NCBI RefSeq assembly: GCF_051020975.1
Contig: NW_027478170.1
Coordinates: forward strand, 3,782,001-3,846,000
From: Osmia lignaria lignaria
Taxonomy: Eukaryota; Arthropoda; Insecta; Hymenoptera; Megachilidae
Length of the DNA stretch: 64,000 nucleotides
Reading direction: 5' to 3'
Part shown: one piece after another, positions 37,316 to 48,800 of the stretch
Position numbering within the stretch: the first letter of the stretch is position 1
Layout of the letters: each line of letters begins with the position of its first letter
Made by a program: the position numbers and the translations under genes
Notes under the pieces: generated by a model
What the model saw: the letters and a program-made list of their open reading frames with translations, nothing else
Told to the model about the DNA's origin: nothing
Database searches by the model: none

Positions 37316-39247
37316 TTGCAGATTTATCTCAAGGGAAGGGGCCTGACGGACATATTTCGAGATATTTCTTCTTCTTGTTGTTCTTCTTCTGCACAGCTAA
37401 GCTGGAAGTGGCATTTGCGGCTCGCAATAGTGCAGAGTTATCTCAAAGAAAGGGGCCACGGTGTTTCTGTATCTCTATTATGTTGGTGCGGCTTCGGAAC
37501 TTTTAAATATCTTGATATATCTCGAGAACTACGCATCAGATCAAAAAATATCATAGAACATAAAAAGTAGGAAACTTAATTCTCTACAAAAAAGGTCTCT
37601 TAACATTTTGCCATAGCTCGCTTCGTTTCCGAGATATTTGCAGATATATCTCAAGGGAAGGGGCCTGACGGACATATTTCGAGATATTTCTTCTTCTTGT
37701 TGTTCTTCTTCTGCACAGCTAAGCTGGAAGTGGCATTTGCGGCTCGCACTAGTGCAGAGTTATCTCAAAGAAAGGGGCCACGGTGTTTCTGTATCCCTAT
37801 TATGTTGGTGCGGCTTCGGAACTTTTAAATATCTTGATATATCTCGAGAACTACGCATCTGATCAAAAAATATCATAGAACATAAAACGTAGGAAACTTA
37901 ATTCTCTACAAAAAAGGTCTCTCAACATTTTGCCATACCTCGCTTCGTTTCCGAGATATTTGCAGATTTATCTCAAGGGAAGGGGCCTGACGGACATATT
38001 TCGAGATATTTCTTCTTCTTGTTGTTCTTCTTCTGCACAGCTAAGCTGGAAGTGGCATTTGCGGCTCGCAATAGTGCAGAGTTATCTCAAAGAAAGGGGC
38101 CACGGTGTTTCTGTATCTCTATTATGTTGGTGCGGCTTCGGAACTTTTAAATATCTTGATATATCTCGAGAACTACGCATCAGATCAAAAAATATCATAG
38201 AACATAAAAAGTAGGAAACTTAATTCTCTACAAAAAAGGTCTCTTAACATTTTGCCATAGCTCGCTTCGTTTCCGAGATATTTGCAGATATATCTCAAGG
38301 GAAGGGGCCTGACGGACATATTTCGAGATATTTCTTCTTCTTGTTGTTCTTCTTCTGCACAGCTAAGCTGGAAGTGGCATTTGCGGCTCGCACTAGTGCA
38401 GAGTTATCTCAAAGAAAGGGGCCACGGTGTTTCTGTATCCCTATTATGTTGGTGCGGCTTCGGAACTTTTAAATATCTTGATATATCTCGAGAACTACGC
38501 ATCTGATCAAAAAATATCATAGAACATAAAACGTAGGAAACTTAATTCTCTACAAAAAAGGTCTCTCAACATTTTGCCATACCTCGCTTCGTTTCCGAGA
38601 TATTTGCAGATTTATCTCAAGGGAAGGGGCCTGACGGACATATTTCGAGATATTTCTTCTTCTTGTTGTTCTTCTTCTGCACAGCTAAGCTGGAAGTGGC
38701 ATTTGCGGCTCGCAATAGTGCAGAGTTATCTCAAAGAAAGGGGCCACGGTGTTTCTGTATCTCTATTATGTTGGTGCGGCTTCGGAACTTTTAAATATCT
38801 TGATATATCTCGAGAACTACGCATCAGATCAAAAAATATCATAGAACATAAAAAGTAGGAAACTTAATTCTCTACAAAAAAGGTCTCTTAACATTTTGCC
38901 ATAGCTCGCTTCGTTTCCGAGATATTTGCAGATATATCTCAAGGGAAGGGGCCTGACGGACATATTTCGAGATATTTCTTCTTCTTGTTGTTCTTCTTCT
39001 GCACAGCTAAGCTGGAAGTGGCATTTGCGGCTCGCACTAGTGCAGAGTTATCTCAAAGAAAGGGGCCACGGTGTTTCTGTATCCCTATTATGTTGGTGCG
39101 GCTTCGGATCTTTTAAATATCTCGATATATCTCGAAAACTACGCTTCTGATCAAAAAATATCATAGAACATAAATTGTAGGAAACATAATTCTCTACAAA
39201 AAAGGTCTCTTAACATTTTGCCATAGCTCGCTTCGTTTCCGAGATAT
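37316..39247. repeat. Dimer higher-order repeat, three copies
   Basis: Two monomer types alternate with a 644-bp period. Type 1 (37316, 37960, 38604) has GCGGCTCGCAATAG and CATCAGATC. Type 2 (37638, 38282, 38926) has GCGGCTCGCACTAG and GTATCCCTATT. The first two type 2 monomers end with AAAACGTAGG then CTCTCAAC; the last ends B-type with GGATCTTTT. CATACCTCGC precedes the second and third type 1 monomers. Confidence 0.92.
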
Positions 39248-40213
39248 TTGCAGATATATCTCAAGGGAAGGGGCCTGACGGACATATTTCGAGATATTTC
39301 TTCTTCTTGTTGTTCTTCTTCTGCACAGCTAAGCTGGAAGTGGCATTTACAGCTCGCAATAGTGCAGAGTTATCTCAAAGAAAGGGGCCACGGTGTTTCT
39401 GTATCTGTATTATGTTGGTGCGGCTTCGGAGCTTTTAAATATCTTGATATATCTCGAGAACTACGCATCAGATCAAAAAATATCATAGAACATAAAAAGT
39501 AGGAAACTTAATTCTCTACAAAAAAGGTCTCTTAACATTTTGCCATAGCTCTCTTCGTTTCCGAGATATTTGCAGATTTATCTCAAGGGAAGGGGCCTGA
39601 CGGACATATTTCGAGATATTTCTTCTTCTTGTTGTTCTTCTTCTGCACAGCTAAGCTGGAAGTGGCATTTACAGCTCGCAATGCTGCAGAGTTATCTCAA
39701 AGAAAGGGGCCACGGTGTTTCTGTATCCCTATTATGTTGGTGCGGCTTCGGAACTTTTAAATATCTCGATATATCTCGAAAACTACGCTTCTGATCAAAA
39801 AATATCATAGAACATAAATTGTAGGAAACATAATTCTCTACAAAAAAGGTCTGCTAACATTTTGCCATAGCTCGCTTCGTTTCCGAGATATTTGCAGATT
39901 TATCTCAAGGGAAGGGGCCTGACGGACATATTTCGAGATATTCCTTCTTCTTGTTGTTCTTCTTCTGCACAGCTAAACTGGAAGTGGCATTTCCAGCTCG
40001 CAATAGTGCAGAGTTATCTCAAAGAGAGGGGCCACGGTGTTTCTGTATCTCTATTATGTTGGTGCGGCTTCGGAACTTTTAAATATCTCGATATATCTCG
40101 AAAACTACGCTTCTGATCAAAAAATATCATAGAACATAAATTGTAGGAAACATAATTCTCTACAAAAAAGGTCTGCTAACATTTTGCCATAGCTCGCTTC
40201 GTTTCCGAGATAT
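39248..40213. repeat. Mixed monomers
   Basis: Monomer 39248 has CTGTATTATG, CGGAGCTTTT and CATCAGATC. Monomers 39570 (CTGCAGAG) and 39892 (GATATTCCTTC) are matched by 42467 and 42789, an offset of 2897 bp that includes the 1-bp loss at 41407. Confidence 0.7.
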
Positions 40214-41500
40214 TTGCAGATTTATCTCAAGGGAAGGGGCCTGACGGACATATTTCGAGATATTTCTTCTTCTTGTTGTTCTTCCTCTGCACAGCTAAGC
40301 TGGAAGTGGCATTTGCAGCTCGCAATAGTGCAGAGTTATCTCAAAGAAAGGGGCCACGGTGTTTCTGTATCTCTATTATGTTGGTGCGGCTTCGGAACTT
40401 TTAAATATCTTGATATATCTCGAGAACTACGCATCTGATCAAAAAATATCATAGAACATAAATTGTAGGAAACATAATTCTCTACAAAAAAGGTATCTTA
40501 ACATTTTGCCATAGCTCGCTTCGTTTCCGAGATATTTGCAGATATATCTCAAGGGAAGGGGCCTGCCGGACATATTTCGAGATATTTCTTCTTCTTGTTG
40601 TTCTTCTTCTGCACAGCTAAGCTGGAAGTGGCATTTACAGCTCGCAATAGTGCAGAGTTATCTCAAAGAAAGGGGCCACGGTGTTTCTGTATCTCTATTA
40701 TGTTGGTGCTGCTTCGGAACTTTTAAATATCTTGATATATCTCGAGAACTACGCATCTGATCAAAAAATATCATAGAACATGAAAAGTAGGAAACTTAAT
40801 TCTCTACAAAAAAGGTCTCTTATCATTTTGCCATAGCTCTCTTCGTTTCCGAGATATTTGCAGATATATCTCAAGGGAAGGGTCCTGATGGACATATTTC
40901 GAGATATTTCTTCTTCTTGTTGTTCTTCTTCTGCACAGCTAAACTGGAAGTGGCATTTCCAGCTCGCAATCGTGCAGAGTTATCTCAAAGAAAGGGGCCA
41001 CGGTGTTCCTGTATCTCTATTATGTTGGTGCGGCTTCGGAACTTTTAAATATCTTGATATAGCTCGAGAACTACGCCTCTGATCGAAAAATATCATAGAA
41101 CATAAAAAGTAGGAAACTTAATTCTCTACAAAAAAGGTCTCTTAACATTTTGCCATAGCTCGCTTCGTTTCCGAGATATTTGCAGATTTATCTCAAGGGA
41201 AGGGGCCTGTCGGAAATATTTCGAGATATTTCTTCTTCTTGTTGTTCTTCTTCTGCACAGCTAAGCTGGAAGTGGCATTTGCGGCTCGCACTAGTGCAGA
41301 GTTATCTCAAAGAAAGGGGCCACGGTGTTTCTGTATCTCTATTATGTTGGTGCGACTTCGGAACTTTTAAATATCTTGATATATCTCGAGAACTACGCAT
41401 CTGATCAAAAATATCATACAACATAAAAAGTAGGAAACTTAATTCTCTACAAAAAAGGTCTCTTAACATTTTGCCATAGCTCGCTTCGTTTCCGAGATAT
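40214..41500. repeat. Block T, copy 3, extended
   Basis: Monomers 40214, 40536, 40858 and 41180 match 35063, 35385, 35707 and 36029 in order at an offset of 5151 bp. Both copies carry GTGTTCCTG in the CCTGATGG monomer and the A5 tract in the last. Differences include CGGAAATATT and GTGCGACTTC in 41180. Confidence 0.9.
41180..41500. repeat. 321-bp monomer (A6 shortened to A5), copy 2
   Basis: Five A at 41407-41411 followed by TATCATACAACATA, as in monomer 36029. Because the same flanking ACAAC change is shared, descent from one event is more likely than two independent losses. Confidence 0.9.
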
Positions 41501-44398
41501 TTGCAGATTTATCTCAAGGGAAGGGGCCTGACGGACATATTTCGAGATATTTCTTCTTCTTGTTGTTCTTCTTCTGCACAGCTAAGCTGGAAGTGGCATT
41601 TGCGGCTCGCACTAGTGCAGAGTTATCTCAAAGAAAGGGGCCACGGTGTTTCTGTATCTCTATTATGTTGGTGCGGCTTCGGAACTTTTAAATATCTCGA
41701 TATATCTCGAAAACTACGCTTCTGATCAAAAAATTCCATAGAACATAAATTGTAGGAAACATAATTCTCTACAAAAAAGGTCTCTTAACATTTTGCCATA
41801 GCTCGCTTCGTTTCCGAGATATTTGATGATTTATCTCAAGGGAAGGGGCCTGACGGACATATTTCGAGATATTTCTTCTTCTTGTTGTTCTTCTTCTGCA
41901 CAGCTAAGCTGGACGTGGCATTTGCGGGTCGCACTAGTGCAGAGTTATCTCAAAGAAAGGGGCCACGGTGTTTCTGTATCTCTATTATGTTGGTGCGGAT
42001 TTGGAACTTTTAAATATCTCGATATATCTCGAAAACTACGCTTCTGATCAAAAAATATCATAGAACATAAATTGTAGGAAACATAATTCTCTACAAAAAA
42101 GGTCTCTTAACATTTTGCCATAGCTCGCTTCGTTTCCGAGATATTTGCAGATTCAGCTCAATGGAACTGGCCTGACGGACATATTTCGAGATATTTCTTC
42201 TTCTTGTTGTTCTTCCTCTGCACAGCTAAGCTGGAAGTGGCATTTGCAGCTCGCAATAGTGCAGAGTTATCTCAAAGAAAGGGGCCACGGTGTTTCTGTA
42301 TCTCTATTATGTTGGTGCGGCTTCGGAACTTTTAAATATCTCGATATATCTCGAAAACTACGCTTCTGATCAAAAAATATCATAGAACATAAATTGTAGG
42401 AAACATAATTCTCTACAAAAAAGGTCTCTTAACATTTTGCCATAGCTCTCTTCGTTTCCGAGATATTTGTAGATTTATCTCAAGGGAAGGGGCCTGACGG
42501 ACATATTTCGAGATATTTCTTCTTCTTGTTGTTCTTCTTCTGCACAGCTAAGCTGGAAGTGGCATTTACAGCTCGCAATACTGCAGAGTTATCTCAAAGA
42601 AAGGGGCCACGGTGTTTCTGTATCCCTATTATGTTGGTGCGGCTTCGGAACTTTTAAATATCTCGATATATCTCGAAAACTACGCTTCTGATCAAAAAAT
42701 ATCATAGAACATAAATTATAGGAAACATAATTCTCTACAAAAAAGGTCTCCTAACATTTTGCCATAGCTCGCTTCGTTTCCGAGATATTTGCAGATTTAT
42801 CTCAAGGGAAGGGGCCTGACGGACATATTTCGAGATATTCCTTCTTCTTGTTGTTCTTCTTCTGCACAGCTAAGCTGGAAGTGGCATTTGCGGCTCGCAC
42901 TAGTGCAGAGTTATCTCAAAGAAAGGGGCCACGGTGTTTCTGTATCTCTATTATGTTGGTGCGGCTTCGGAACTTTTAAATATCTTGATATATCTCGAGA
43001 ACTACGCATCTGATCAAAAAATATCATAGAACATAAAAAGTAGGAAACTTAATTCTCTACAAAAAAGGTCTCTCAACATTTTGCCATAGCTCGCTTCGTT
43101 TCCGAGATATTTGCAGATTTATCTCAAGGGAAGGGGCCTAACGGACATATTTCGAGATATTTCTTCTTCTTGTTGTTCTTCTTCTGCACAGCTAAAGTGG
43201 AAGTGGCATTTCCAGCTCGCAATAGTGCAGAGTTATCTCAAAGAGAGGGGCCACGGTGTTTCTGTATCTCTATTATGTTGGTGCGGCTTCGGAACTTTTA
43301 AATATCTTGATATATCTCGAAAACTACGCTTCTGATCAAAAAATATCATAGAACATAAATTGTAGGAAACATAATTCTCTACAAAAAACGTCTCTTAACA
43401 TTTTGCCATAGCTCGCTTCGTTTCCGAGAAGTTTGCAGATTCAGCTCAATGGAACTGGCCTGACGGACATATTTCGAGATATTTCTTCTTCTTGTTGTTC
43501 TTCTTCTGCACAGCTAAGCTGGAAGTGGCATTTGCGGCTCGCACTAGTGCAGAGTTATCTCAAAGAAAGGGGCCACGGTGTTTCTGTATCTCTATTATGT
43601 TGGTGCGGCTTCGGAACTTTTAAATATCTTGATATATCTCGAGAACTACGCATCTGATCAAAAAATATCATACAACATAAAAAGTAGGAAACTCAATTCT
43701 CTACAAAAAAGGTCTCTTAACATTTTGCAATAGCTCGCTTCGTTTCCGAGATATTTGCAGATTTATCTCAAGGGAAGGGGCCTGACGGACATATTTCGAG
43801 ATATTTCTTCTTCTTGTTGTTCTTCTTCTGCACAGCTAAGCTGGAAGTGGCATTTGCGGCTCGCACTAGTGCAGAGTTATCTCAAAGAAAGGGGCCAGGG
43901 TGTTTCTGTATCTCTATTATGTTGGTGCGGCTTCGGAACTTTTAAATATCTCGATATATCTCGAAAACTACGCTTCTGATCAAAAAATATCATAGAACAT
44001 AAATTGTAGGAAACATAATTCTCTACAAAAAACGTCTCTTAACATTTTGCCATAGCTCGCTTCGTTTCCGAGATATTTGCAGATTTATCTCAAGGGAAGG
44101 GGCCTAACGGACATATTTCGAGATATTTCTTCTTCTTGTTGTTCTTCTTCTGCACAGCTAAGCTGGAAGCGGCATTTGCGGCTCGCACTAGTGCAGAGTT
44201 ATCTCAAAGAAAGGGGCCACGGTGTTTCTGTATCTCTATTATGTTGGTGCAGCTTCGGATCTTTTAAATATCTCGATATATCTCGAAAACTACGCTTCTG
44301 ATCAAAAAATATCATAGAACATAAATTGTAGGAAATATAATTCTCTACAAAAAAGCTCTCTTAACATTTTGCCGTAGCTCGCTTCGTTTCCGAGATAT
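41501..44398. repeat. Mixed monomers with a tetramer-spaced pair
   Basis: Monomers 42145 and 43433 share the rare CAGCTCAATGG change and lie 1288 bp (four monomers) apart. Monomer 41823 is unusual: TTTGATGATTT at its start, GGACGTGG, GCGGGTCGC and GCGGATTTGG. Monomer 42467 begins TTTGTAG. Monomer 44077 has GAAGCGGC and GTGCAGCTTCGGATC and is related to 46975, 50839 and 63074. Confidence 0.7.
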
Positions 44399-45848
44399 TT
44401 GCAGATATATCTCAAGGGAAGGGGCCTGACGGACATATTTCCAGATATTTCATCTTCTTGTTGTTCTTCTTCTGCACAGCTAAGCTGGAAGTGGCATTTG
44501 CAGCTCGCAATAGTGCAGAGTTATCTCAAAGAAAGGGGCCACGGTGTTTCTGTATCTCTATTATGTTGGTGCGGCTTCGGAACTTTTAAATATCTTGATA
44601 TATCTCGAGAACTACGCATCCGATCAAAAAATATCATAAAACATAAAAAGTAGGAAACTTAATTCTCTACAAAAAAGGTCTCTTAACATTTTGCCATAGC
44701 TCGCTTCGTTTCCGAGATATTTGCAGATTTATCTCAAGGGAAGGGGCCTGACGGACATATTTCGAGATATTTCTTCTTCTTGTTGTTCTTCTTCTGCCCA
44801 GCTAAGCTGGAAGTGGCATTTGCAGCTCGCAATAGTGCAGAGTTATCTCAAAGAATGGGGCCACGGTGTTTCTGTATCTCTATTATGTTGGTGCGGCTTC
44901 GGAACTTTTAAATATCTCGATATATCTCGAGAACTACGCATCTGATCGAAAAATATCATAGAACATAAAAAGTAGCAAACTTAATTCTCTACAAAAGAGG
45001 TCTCTTAACATTTTGCCATAGCTCGCTTCGTTTCCGAGATATTTGCAGATTTATCTCAAGGGAAGGGGCCTGACGGACATATTTCGAGATATTTCCTCTT
45101 CTTGTTGTTCTTCTTCTGCACAGCTAAACTGGAAGTGGCATTTCCAGCTCGCAATAGCGCAGAGTTATCTCAAAGGAAGGGGCCACGGTGTTTCTGTATC
45201 TCTATTATGTTGGTGCGTCTTCGGAACTTTTAAATATCTCGATATATCTCGAAAACTACGATTCTGATCAAAAAATATCATAGAACATAAATTGTAGGAA
45301 ACATAATTCTCTACAAAAAACGTCTCTCAACATTTTGCCATAGCTCGCTTCGTTTCCGAGATATTTGCAGATTCAGCTGAAAGGAACTGGCCTGACGGAC
45401 ATGTTTCGAGATATTTTTTCTTCTTGTTGTTCTTCCTCTGCACAGCTAAGCTGGAAGTGGCATCTGCAGCTCGCAATAGTGCAGAGTTATCTCAAAGAAA
45501 GGGGCCACGGTGTTTCTGTATCTCTATTATGTTGGGGCGGCTTCGGAACTTTTAAATATCTCGATATATCTCGAAAACTACGCTTCTGATCAAAAAATAT
45601 CATAGAACATAAATTGTGGGAAACATAATTCTCTACAAAAAAGGTCTCTTAACATTTTGCCATACCTCGCTTCGTTTCCGAGATATTTGCAGATATATCT
45701 CAAGGGAAGGGGCCTGACGGACATATTTCGAGATATTTCTTCTTCTTGTTGTTCTTCTTCTGCACAGCTAAACTGGAAGTGGCATTTACAGCTCGCAATA
45801 GTGCAGAGTTATCTCAAAGAAAGGGGCCACGGTGTTTCTGTATCTCTA
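44399..45848. repeat. Mixed monomers left of the 12-monomer duplication
   Basis: Monomer 44399 has TTTCCAGAT, TTTCATCTTC and CATCCGATC with ATAAAACATA. Monomer 44721 has CTGCCCAGC and GAATGGGG; 45043 has TTTCCTCTTC and AGCGCAG; 45365 is a CAGCTGAAAGG variant with TTGGGGCGG. Monomer 45687 follows a CATACCTCGC junction. Confidence 0.75.
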
Positions 45849-48800
45849 TTATGTTGGTGCGGCTTCGGAACTTTTAAATATCTTGATATATCTCGAGAAC
45901 TACGCATCTGATCAAAAAATATCATAGAACATGAAAAGTAGGAAACTTAATTCTCTACAAAAAAGGTCTCTTAACATTTTGCCATAGCTCTCTTCGTTTC
46001 CGAGATATTTGCAGATTTATCTCAAGGGAAGGGGCCTGACGGACATATTTCGAGATATTTCTTCTTCTTGTTGTTCTTCTTCTGCACAGCTTAGCTGGAA
46101 GTGGCATTTGCAGCTCGCAATAGTGCAGAGTTATCTCAAAGAAAGGGGCCACGGTGTTTCTGTATCTCTATTATGTTGGTGCGGCTTCGGAACTTTTAAA
46201 TATCTTGATATATCTCGAGAACTACGCATCTGATCAAATAATATCATAGAACATAAAAAGTAGGAAACTTAATTCTCTACAAATAAGGTCTCTTAACATT
46301 TTGCCATAGCTCGCTTCGTTTCCGAGATATTTGCAGATTTATCTCAAGGGAAGGGGCCTGACGGACATATTTCGAGATATTTCTTCTTCTTGTTGGTCTT
46401 CTTCTGCACAGCTAAGCTGGAAGTGGCATTTGCAGCTCGCAATGGTGCAGAGTTATCTCAAAGAAAGGGGCCACGGTGTTTCTGTATCTCTATTATGTTG
46501 GTGCGGCTTCGGATCTTTTAAATATCTCGATATATCTCGAAAACTACGCTTCTGATCAAAAAATATCATAGAACCTAAATTGTGGGAAATATAATTCCCT
46601 ACAAAAAAGGTCTCTTAACATTTTGCCGTAGCTCGCTTCGTTTCCGAGATATTTGCAGATTTATCTCAAGGGAAGGGGCCTGACGGACATATTTCCAGAT
46701 ATTTCTTCTTCTTGTTGTTCTTCTTCTGCACAGCTAAGCTGGAAGTGGCATTTGCAGCTCGCAATAGTGCAGAGTTATCTCAAAGAAAGGGGCCACGGTG
46801 TTTCTGTATCTCTATTATGTTGGTGCGGCTTCGGAACTTTTAAATATCTTGATATATCTCGAGAACTACGCATCCGATCAAAAAATATCATAGAACATAA
46901 AAAGTAGGAAACTTAATTCTCTACAAAAAAGGTCTCTTAACATTTTGCCATAGCTCGCTTCGTTTCCGAGATATTTGCAGATTTATCTCGAGGGAAGGGG
47001 CCTGACGGACATATTTCGAGATATTTCTTCTTCTTGTTGTTCTTCATCTGCACAGCTAAGCTGGAAGCGGCATTTGCGGCTCGCACTAGTGCAGAGTTAT
47101 CTCAAAGAAAGGGGCCACGGTGTTTCTGTATCTCTATTATGTTGGTGCAGCTTCGGATCTTTTAAATATCTCGATATATCTCGAAAACTACGCTTCTGAT
47201 CAAAAAATATCATAGAACATAAATTGTAGGAAACATAATTCTCTACAAAAAAGGTCTCTTAACATTTTGCCACAGCTCGTTTCGTTTCCGAGATATTTGC
47301 AGATATATCTCAAGGGAAGGGGCCTGACGGACATATTTCGAGATATTTCCTCTTCTTGTTGTTCTTCTTCTGCACAGCTAAACTGGAAGTGGCATTTCCA
47401 GCTCGCAATAGCGCAGAGTTATCTCAAAGAAAGGGGCCACGGTGTTTCTGTATCTCTATTATGTTGGTGCGGCTTCGGAACTTTTAAATATCTGGATATA
47501 TCTCGAGAACTACGCATCTGATCAAAAAATATCATAGAACATAAAAAGTAGGAAACTTAATTCTCTACAAATAAGGTCTCTTAACATTTTGCCATAGCTC
47601 GCTTCGTTTCCGAGATATGTGCAGATTTATCTCAAGGGAAGGGGCCTGACGGACATTTTTCGAGATATTTCTTCTTCTTGTTGTTCTTCTTCTGCACAGC
47701 TAAGCTGGAAGTGGCATTTGCAGCTCGCAATAGTGCAGAGTTATCTCAAAGAAAGGGGCCACGGTGTTTCTGTATCTCTATTATGTTGGTGCGGCTTCGG
47801 ATCTTTTAAATATCTCGATATATCTCGAAAACTACGCTTCTGATCAAAAAATATCATAGAACCTAAATTGAGGGAAATATAATTCTCTACAAAAAAGGTC
47901 TCTTAACATTTTGCCGTAGCTCGCTTCGTTTCCGAGATATTTGCAGATTTATCTCGGGGGAAGGGGCCTGACGGACATATTTCGAGATATTTCCTCTTCT
48001 TGTTGTTCTTCTTCTGCACAGCTAAGCTGGAAGTGGCATTTGCAGCTCGCAATAGTGCAGAGTTATCTCAAAGAAAGGGGCCACGGTGTTTCTGTATCTC
48101 TATTATGTTGGTGCGGCTTCGGAACTTTTAAATATCTTGATATATCTCGAGAACTACGCATCTGATCAAAAAATATCATAGAACATAAAAAGTAGGAAAC
48201 TTAATTCTCTACAAAAAAGGTCTCTTAACATTTTGCCATAGCTCGCTTCGTTTCCGAGATATTTGCAGATATATCTCAAGGGAAGGGGCCTGACGGACAT
48301 ATTTCGAGATATTTCTTCTTCTTGTTGTTCTTCTTCTGCACAGCTAAGCTGGAAGTGGCATTTGCGGCTCGCACTAGTGCAGAGTTATCTCAAAGAAAGG
48401 GGCCACGGTGTTTCTGTATCCCTATTATGTTGGTGCGGCTTCGGAACTTTTAAATATCTCGATATATCTCGAAAACTACGCTTCTGATCAAAAAATATCA
48501 TAGAACATAAATTGTAGGAAACATAATTCTCTACAAAAAACGTCTCTTAACATTTTGCCATAGCTCGCTTCGTTTCCGAGATATTTGCAGATTTATCTCA
48601 AGGGAAGGGGCCTGACGGACATATTTCGAGATATTTCTTCTTCTTGTTGTTCTTCTTCCGCACAGCTAAGCTGGAAGTGGCATTTGCGGCTCGCACTAGT
48701 GCAGAGTTATCTCAAAGAAAGGGGCCACGGTGTTTCTGTATCCCTATTATGTTGGTGCGGCTTCGGAACTTTTAAAAATCTCGATATATCTCGAAAACTA

